DNA from: Clostridia bacterium
GTDB taxonomy: Bacteria > Bacillota > Clostridia > Oscillospirales > Acutalibacteraceae
Reading direction: 5' to 3'
Length of the DNA: 64,000 nt
NCBI GenBank assembly: GCA_017502085.1
Contig: JAFVVQ010000050.1
Location: 62,001 to 126,000, forward strand
In this document: positions 58,899 to 64,000 of the stretch, in pieces
How positions within the stretch are numbered: position 1 is the first letter of the stretch
Layout of the letters: each line of letters opens with the position of its first letter
The notes under the pieces: generated by a model
What the model was told of the DNA's origin: nothing
The model's input: only the letters and a program-made list of their open reading frames with translations
The model's database searches: none
Made by a program: the position numbers and the translations under genes

Positions 58899-60992
58899 AT
58901 GAACACATATTTCAATGAAATAACTTCCGCACCCGTAAACGAGATTGACGGCAAGATTCTCTACAAAATACCGTCGGGCGCATTTTGCAGCAACGGTGAC
59001 CTCGGTGTGGTTTTCGACAACAATGACAAGAATCTGATTCTCCATATTTCCAAATGCGATTTCTGGAAATTCTTCCCCGGTGTACATGGGGACGGCGGAA
59101 TCAAAAATGTCGGCAAAATAATAATCTCCGACATTAATCTGACGGAATACAACATAAAGCAATATTTCGACAAAGGTCTGCTCGATTGCCGTTTCGGTGA
59201 CGTTGAAATCGAGTTCTTTATTGCACCCGAAAACATTATTTATTTTGAAATCAGGACTCCCGATTCAAAGAGTGATCCGACCGTCGGTATTGAAATTCCC
59301 GAAACCTGTAATTCGGAAAATTCTACCTCCGATATTAACGGTGTCAGATGTTATACACGTAAATTCAACAGCGAAAACGTTGTCAGGAAAACAGCTGTAA
59401 ATCTCTGTTTGCGTGAAACAGACAGCCGAATCTCCGACGGACTCATAATCACCCGTTACTGTATTTCGGTTGTCACGAATTTCGATGATGCCGAATATCA
59501 GAGCAAGGCTCTTGATATGGTGCTGAATAGCAATTATGACGGTGACAAGGCTAAAACCGAAGAAAAATGGAAAAAATTCTTTTCTGCTTCAAAGGTCACC
59601 CTTGAGGATAAAGAAATCGAAAGCTTCTATAACTCCAGTCTTTATCATCTTGCAGGATGTATGGGCAACAAAGAGTTCCCTCCCGGACTTTTCGGCAACT
59701 TTGTGACCGACGATTTCTTCCCCTGGGCGGGCGACTATCATATGAATTACAACTACGAAGCGCCCTACTACTGCATATTCTCTGCAAACCATCCCGAACT
59801 TTTTGACGGATATATGGCACCCATAAATGAAATGAAAGATGCCGCAAAAGGCTTTGCGAAGTTTTTCGGTTGCAGCGGATACGCTTTCCCGGTCAGTTTC
59901 GGTCCCAAGGCTCTCGACGTTTATTCAATGAAAGAATGCAAGGAGCACGGCGTACTTTTCCTCGGTCAGAAAAGCCACGCCGCCTACGCCTGTGTGATAC
60001 CGATTATGCACTGGTTTTCAACCTACGATAAAGAATATGCTCTCAAAAACTACTATGATTTTGTGCTTAATACCGCCGCTTTCTGGGAGGATTACCTCGT
60101 AAAGAAAAACGGCAAATATCTCATCAAAGGCGATGCGGCTCACGAAATCCCCTATTACAGAGGCGAAAAATTCAGATATATCACTCACAAGGGTCAGATT
60201 GAAGCCGTCAACGCCATCAATTCCCTCGGTCTCGTAAAAATGCTTTTCAATGCGGTTTACGATATGGCGAAGGAGCTGAATCTCAATCCGGAAAAGTATC
60301 CCGTATGGGAGGATATCATTGCAAACCTGAGCGATTTTCCCACCTTCATCAAGAAAGGCAAGAAATGCTTCCGATATTCCAAGAGAGGTATCCGTTGGAG
60401 AGATGACAATACAGTAGGACTTCAGCATATTTATCCCGCTTCTCAAATCGGATTTTCATCGGACGAAAAACTGCTGAAAATCGCAAGAAACACTTATTTC
60501 ATCAATGACAGACGCCTTGATGACAATGGTTCAAATTCCTATCTGCCCGCAGGCGCAAGAATTGGTGTTGATCCCCATTTTGTTCTTGACGGAATAAAAA
60601 TGAACATCAGAGAATTCGGTATGCCCAACAGACTTTTCCGTCATCACGGCGGCGGAATCGAGCATCTCACGACGGTACCCGCAACCGTCAATGAAATGCT
60701 GATGCAGAGCTATGAAAAAATCATCAGGCTCTTCCCCTGCTGGGACAAAAAGATGAATGCCTCGTTTAAGAACCTCCGTGCAGACGGTGCATTCCTCGTT
60801 TCTTCGGCACTTGAAAACGGCGAGATAACCTCTCTTAAAATCAAGAGTCTCAGAGGCAGAAACTGCAAGGTCGAATGCTCCGATATCAAGAGCATTATAA
60901 AGGAATCTGACAAATCGGAAATTGCCTTCACCAGAGACGGCAATACAGTTTCATTCGAAACCGCAGCAAACGAAACCTACACTCTTATATAG
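58899..60992 (+). CDS. GH95-like glycosidase
   Basis: A 697-residue cytoplasmic enzyme with no signal peptide. The first 230 residues are a beta-rich domain. The rest is an (alpha/alpha)6 barrel: GDYHMNYNYEAPYY resembles the Asn-x-Asn active site of GH95 fucosidases, and late segments HHGGGIEHLTTVPATVNEMLMQSYEKIIRLFPCW and LRADGAFLVSSALENGEI match the GH95 C-terminal part. GH95 acts on alpha-L-fucosides or L-galactosides; specificity here is unproven, and other clan GH-L families remain possible. ATG 58899 is chosen since the promoter leaves no room for earlier starts; the ribosome site is weak (AAGG or GGTG). Confidence 0.7.
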   Translation: MNTYFNEITSAPVNEIDGKILYKIPSGAFCSNGDLGVVFDNNDKNLILHISKCDFWKFFPGVHGDGGIKNVGKIIISDINLTEYNIKQYFDKGLLDCRFGDVEIEFFIAPENIIYFEIRTPDSKSDPTVGIEIPETCNSENSTSDINGVRCYTRKFNSENVVRKTAVNLCLRETDSRISDGLIITRYCISVVTNFDDAEYQSKALDMVLNSNYDGDKAKTEEKWKKFFSASKVTLEDKEIESFYNSSLYHLAGCMGNKEFPPGLFGNFVTDDFFPWAGDYHMNYNYEAPYYCIFSANHPELFDGYMAPINEMKDAAKGFAKFFGCSGYAFPVSFGPKALDVYSMKECKEHGVLFLGQKSHAAYACVIPIMHWFSTYDKEYALKNYYDFVLNTAAFWEDYLVKKNGKYLIKGDAAHEIPYYRGEKFRYITHKGQIEAVNAINSLGLVKMLFNAVYDMAKELNLNPEKYPVWEDIIANLSDFPTFIKKGKKCFRYSKRGIRWRDDNTVGLQHIYPASQIGFSSDEKLLKIARNTYFINDRRLDDNGSNSYLPAGARIGVDPHFVLDGIKMNIREFGMPNRLFRHHGGGIEHLTTVPATVNEMLMQSYEKIIRLFPCWDKKMNASFKNLRADGAFLVSSALENGEITSLKIKSLRGRNCKVECSDIKSIIKESDKSEIAFTRDGNTVSFETAANETYTLI

Positions 60993-60994
60993 CA

Positions 60995-61024
60995 AAAAGC
61001 CGCTCATCCGAGCGGCTTTTTCTT
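60995..61024 (+). terminator. Terminator after the GH95-like gene
   Basis: Stem AAAAGCCGCTC / GAGCGGCTTTT with a 4-nt loop, then TCTTT. Confidence 0.85.
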
Positions 61025-61140
61025 TACAATAAATTCAGAATCACTTTTCCGTATGCCCTGACACCGCCAGGCATATCGCTCGGAAGCTGTCCTTCGTTTC
61101 TTCCGCGTAAATATTCGATACCTTTCTGATTCCTTTGTTG
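61024..61140 (-). pseudogene. Possible gene remnant or repeat element
   Basis: The minus strand reads an open, protein-like frame that ends at the TAA at 61026-61024: QRNQKGIEYLRGRNEGQ, then LPSDMPGGVRAYGKVILNLL. It has no start codon or ribosome site in place. On the plus strand TATGCC and GGCATA form a stem-loop in the same stretch. It may be the end of a lost gene or a short repeat that looks coding by chance. Confidence 0.35.
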
Positions 61141-61166
61141 AAACGCCCGGCGTTTTATGATATAAT
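61138..61166 (+). promoter_or_regulatory. Promoter of the OFA-type MFS gene
   Basis: TTGAAA (61138-61143), 17 nt, TATAAT (61161-61166), 30 bp before the TTG start. Confidence 0.75.
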
Positions 61167-61195
61167 ACTACAAATTTCTTTTATGGAGTGATTTT

Positions 61196-62458
61196 TTGTC
61201 AACTCAAAATTGTCTGAAAAAAAGATGGGTTTACCTTGCAACCGGCATTTTTACAATGCTTTTTTCGGGCGTACTTTATTCATGGTCAATCCTTAAAGTT
61301 CCGTTCAAAGAGAATTTGGGGTTCAGCGAAGACGTGCTTTCACTGAATTTCACCCTCGCAATGTGTTTTTTCTGCCTTGGTGCATTTTTCGGCAGTATCA
61401 TCTGCAAAAAAATCGGAGTAAAAATCACCCTCATCATCGCTGGTTTGCTTGTCGGTGTCGGATTCATTGCAACAGGTATGCTTACGGCAGAATCAGCCGC
61501 GGAGCTTCTCTATATCACCTACGCAATCCTGGCCGGTACAGGCATCGGAATTTCGTATAACGTCGTTGTATCAGCCGTCTGCGCATGGTTCCCTGACAGA
61601 AAGGGATTCTGCTCCGGTTGTCTTATGATGGGATTCGGTATCAGCACTCTGCTGATGGGCAACGTTATCAGCTTTCTGTTCAGCAACGAAGATTTCGGTG
61701 TGAGCAAAACCTATGTTATGCTCGGCATCATCCTTGCGGTTGTACTTGTTCTTGCGGGAATCATTATTCGCAAACCCTCTGCAGAAGACAAACTTCCCTC
61801 ACCCAAAGTAAATAAGAGTATAAAAAAAGAGGCATTTGAAAGCCGTGATTTCACAACCGCTGAAATGCTCAGAAGTTTCACCTTCTGGAGAGCCTTTGCG
61901 TGTATGGCATTCATAACCGCTGTCGGCAATTCGGTAATCAGCTTTGCGAGAGACCTTGCAATTTCAGTTGAAGCGCCTGAAACTCTTGCAGTTACGCTTG
62001 TAGGAGTTCTTTCCGTTTGCAACGGCATAGGCAGAATCCTCACGGGTATGCTTTACGATGCACTCGGCCGCCGCACAACGATGATTTCGGCAAATATTCT
62101 CACAATTGTTGCTGCAGGCATAACTCTTCTTGCAGTGCGGCTCAACTCACTGCCGGTATGCATCGTCGGTCTTTGCCTCACGGGTCTTTCCTACGGCTCC
62201 TGTCCTACTCTGACCTCGGCATTCACCTCATCCTTCTACGGACAGAAATATTTTCCGGTCAATTACAGTCTCACGAATTTCAATCTGATTGTTGCCGCAT
62301 TTATAGCAAAATTCGCAAACACTCTTCTTGCGCAGTATGGCGGATACACCGCACCGTTTGCTATGCTTCTGATTCTTGCTGTTGCGGCACTCGGACTCAA
62401 CGTTTCGATTAAGAAACCGTTTTCGGAAACAAAGGTTGACCCGACATCATTTAACTGA
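61196..62458 (+). CDS. OFA-type MFS transporter
   Basis: A 420-residue permease with twelve predicted helices. WVYLATGIFTMLFSGVLYSWSILKVPF is the oxalate/formate antiporter family start. AGTGIGISYNVVVSAVCAWFPDRKGFCSGCLMMGFG is the conserved loop after helix 4, and FRRMLS-like TAEMLRSFTFWRAF begins the second half. OFA proteins move small carboxylates. The start is TTG, set by GGAGTG just before it. No nearby gene shows the substrate. Confidence 0.88.
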   Translation: MSTQNCLKKRWVYLATGIFTMLFSGVLYSWSILKVPFKENLGFSEDVLSLNFTLAMCFFCLGAFFGSIICKKIGVKITLIIAGLLVGVGFIATGMLTAESAAELLYITYAILAGTGIGISYNVVVSAVCAWFPDRKGFCSGCLMMGFGISTLLMGNVISFLFSNEDFGVSKTYVMLGIILAVVLVLAGIIIRKPSAEDKLPSPKVNKSIKKEAFESRDFTTAEMLRSFTFWRAFACMAFITAVGNSVISFARDLAISVEAPETLAVTLVGVLSVCNGIGRILTGMLYDALGRRTTMISANILTIVAAGITLLAVRLNSLPVCIVGLCLTGLSYGSCPTLTSAFTSSFYGQKYFPVNYSLTNFNLIVAAFIAKFANTLLAQYGGYTAPFAMLLILAVAALGLNVSIKKPFSETKVDPTSFN

Positions 62459-62463
62459 CGCAA

Positions 62464-62500
62464 AAAGCTCTCCTGCACACCGCAGGAGAGCTTTCTTTTT
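62464..62500 (+). terminator. Terminator after the OFA-type gene
   Basis: Stem AAAGCTCTCCTGC / GCAGGAGAGCTTT with a 5-nt loop, then CTTTTTT. The next 175 bp, up to the convergent MFS gene, hold nothing I can recognise. Confidence 0.9.
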
Positions 62501-62675
62501 TATCTCATATATGACAACGGCGTGTAATCCGTACTGTTTTGTAAATATACTTCCGTCTTGCCGCTGAGCAGCAGTCCGACACAACTCACGGCTGTCAACT
62601 GCGTTGAAATAATATTACATTAACGTTTCGCAGCCTTTGATTCTGCCCATCTGTCAAGGATTGGACTCTGAATCA

Positions 62676-63866
62676 TCAAGCATCTTCACGCCTGTCTGTT
62701 TCAACCGATTTCAGCTTTCTTAACGTAACAACCGTTGCCCCGATAACTCCGAGACACAAAGCAAGAAGCATAAACGGAGTTATGGCAAATGTTGTTGCGG
62801 AAGCAATGTATCCGTATGCAAACTGAACGAAAAATCCTATTCCGTATGCACCGCTCATATGGTAACCCGTAATATCAGCCGAATAGTCTGCACCGAATCT
62901 CGCGGGCACGCTGTGGAGTACGCTCGGAAATACGGGGCCGTAGCCCATACCAATCAAAAGCAGACCGGCAAGTGCGGTTTTGCCGATGGGCAGAAGAAGA
63001 ACAACCATTCCGACCGCCGAAATCGCCATACCGCCTTTAATAAGTGTATTGTCGGAGAGCTTTTCGGATAAAAACCCTGCAACAACTCTGCTGATCATAA
63101 TTCCGCCGAAATATAGCGAAATCCATTTTGCGGCTTCGTCGGGTGAAACTGCGAGAACGTTGACCGCATAGGTTGCGCCCCAAGTGCCGATAGTGAATTC
63201 GCCTGCACAGTACAGTCCGAGGGATAGAATGCTCGTCAACATTCCTTTTTCTTTCATCAGATCAAAAAAGCTTTTCTTTGGCAACTCCCTTTGCACCGTT
63301 TCGGTTTTGGCAGACTTTTTCGGTTGAACATTCCACTTTTTAAGAGAAACCAGAATTATCAGAGCAATCGCAAACTGCAAAAACGCAATAACTCTGTATC
63401 CGTTTCGCCAGGTGCCGTCACCGCCGAGAAATGCAGACATTATTATCGGGCTCACCGTAACACCGAGACCCCAGCAACAATGAAGCCAGTTCATATGCTT
63501 TGCCTTGTAGTGAAGCGAAACGAAGTTGTTGAGACCCGTATCAATCGCACCGGCACCGTAACCCATAATGATTGTGCAAATCATCATCACAACGATATTC
63601 GGTGAAAAACTGATGCCTATAAGTCCGAGTGCGGTGAGGAGGGTTGAGAAAAACGTTACTCTGCCCGTACCGAATTTGCGCAGAAGCGGACCTGCAATGA
63701 ATGCGATGCCGCCGGTAGAAACAGCTGTAACGACGCTGTAAACCGAACCAAAGCTTTCGGGCAGACCGAATTCAACGTGAACAACGGGCCACGAAACACC
63801 GAAAAGCGAATCGGGGAATCCAAGCGAAACAAAAGCAATATAAATTACAATAAGCAATGCCGTCAT
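62676..63866 (-). CDS. MFS transporter (sugar/FucP-like or YbjJ-like)
   Basis: A 396-residue permease of twelve helices. IVIYIAFVSLGFPDSLFGVSWPVVHVEFG and TGLNNFVSLHYKAKHMNWLHCCWGLGVTVSPIIM are typical of the FHS/YbjJ-like part of the superfamily: conserved HCCWGLG corresponds to the HxxxGxG after helix 4. LGMGYGPVFPSVLHSVPARFG is the later pore segment. A sugar or related compound is likely. The start used has a TGGAG site; an ATG four codons earlier is too close to it. Confidence 0.85.
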   Translation of the reverse strand: MTALLIVIYIAFVSLGFPDSLFGVSWPVVHVEFGLPESFGSVYSVVTAVSTGGIAFIAGPLLRKFGTGRVTFFSTLLTALGLIGISFSPNIVVMMICTIIMGYGAGAIDTGLNNFVSLHYKAKHMNWLHCCWGLGVTVSPIIMSAFLGGDGTWRNGYRVIAFLQFAIALIILVSLKKWNVQPKKSAKTETVQRELPKKSFFDLMKEKGMLTSILSLGLYCAGEFTIGTWGATYAVNVLAVSPDEAAKWISLYFGGIMISRVVAGFLSEKLSDNTLIKGGMAISAVGMVVLLLPIGKTALAGLLLIGMGYGPVFPSVLHSVPARFGADYSADITGYHMSGAYGIGFFVQFAYGYIASATTFAITPFMLLALCLGVIGATVVTLRKLKSVETDRREDA

Positions 63867-63900
63867 ATAAATCTCCATTCAGATTATAAATTACAGACTT

Positions 63901-63929
63901 ATTGTAGCATATTTACGGTTGGTTATCAA
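63901..63929 (-). promoter_or_regulatory. Promoter of the MFS gene
   Basis: Minus strand TTGATA (63929-63924), 17 nt, TACAAT (63906-63901). Confidence 0.65.
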
Positions 63930-63933
63930 TAAT

Positions 63934-63979
63934 AAACACCGCTACGCCGTTTTTCATTGTCACGACAAGCGGTGTTTTT
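63934..63979. terminator. Hairpin near the window edge
   Basis: AAACACCGCT and AGCGGTGTTT pair around a 24-nt loop. It could terminate a minus-strand gene lying beyond the window; T residues follow on both sides. Confidence 0.5.
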
Positions 63980-64000
63980 CTTTGTTTGATGATTATAACG

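Overview
The window reads as chromosomal DNA of an anaerobic, low-to-moderate GC Gram-positive bacterium of the class Clostridia, probably an uncultured Oscillospirales/Ruminococcaceae-type gut commensal. The grounds are strong GGAGG Shine-Dalgarno sites before most genes, sigma-A promoters with 17-nt spacers, a Firmicutes-type LexA with its boxes, an L10 leader, a PdaA-type deacetylase, a DUF1292 protein, meso-DAP dehydrogenase, and GH4/GH95-like glycosidases. Species assignment is inference. No phage, insertion sequence, CRISPR array or tRNA was seen, and no gap between genes exceeds about 300 bases.

Layout. 1-9.3 kb: a cut cyclase-family gene, prfB, a zinc-ribbon membrane protein, galU, a wall-anchored Thr/Ala-rich surface protein, a 57-codon small gene, an ECF sigma factor with its beta-propeller anti-sigma partner, a polysaccharide deacetylase and truB. 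9.3-13.4 kb: a four-gene sugar operon (two Gfo/Idh/MocA oxidoreductases around two xylose-isomerase-like TIM barrels). 13.4-14.9 kb: one AT-rich gene for a membrane SH3b protein, flanked by two perfect 36-bp copies of one terminator hairpin. 14.9-22.1 kb, minus strand: comM, a P2A-type cation ATPase behind a yybP-ykoY manganese riboswitch with its terminator, an unknown membrane protein and a serine hydrolase. 22.2-27 kb: autoregulated lexA, mfd and a HAD phosphatase. 27.2-32.1 kb: two tandem secreted alpha/beta hydrolases and a CPBP protease. 32.3-37.3 kb: glgP, tadA, DUF2809 and TRIC-channel genes, then two small lipoproteins.

37.4-42.7 kb is the most unusual part: an operon of SCP2-like protein, class III aminotransferase, split transketolase (two subunits), a tandem array of 79-bp structured repeats, and a second SCP2-like protein. 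42.7-47.3 kb: a SurA/PrsA-like lipoprotein, zapA overlapping a U32 peptidase, and ddh. 47.3-51.2 kb: rpmG-secE-nusG-rplK-rplA, then rplJ-rplL behind an L10 leader, ending in a strong terminator with no rpoBC. 51.2-64 kb: YdcF/SanA protein, secreted phosphoesterase, GH4 glycosidase with a 49-codon hydrophobic peptide gene, DMT transporter, a 50-codon small gene, phosphoprotein phosphatase, DUF1292, aldo/keto reductase, GH95-like glycosidase and two MFS transporters.

Functionally the window mixes housekeeping genes (translation, DNA repair, cell division) with carbohydrate capture and sugar-oxidation modules and several cell-envelope proteins. The best candidate for an undescribed system is the transketolase/aminotransferase/SCP2 operon. 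The clearest regulatory find is the manganese riboswitch in front of a P-type ATPase that sequence alone would label a calcium pump.
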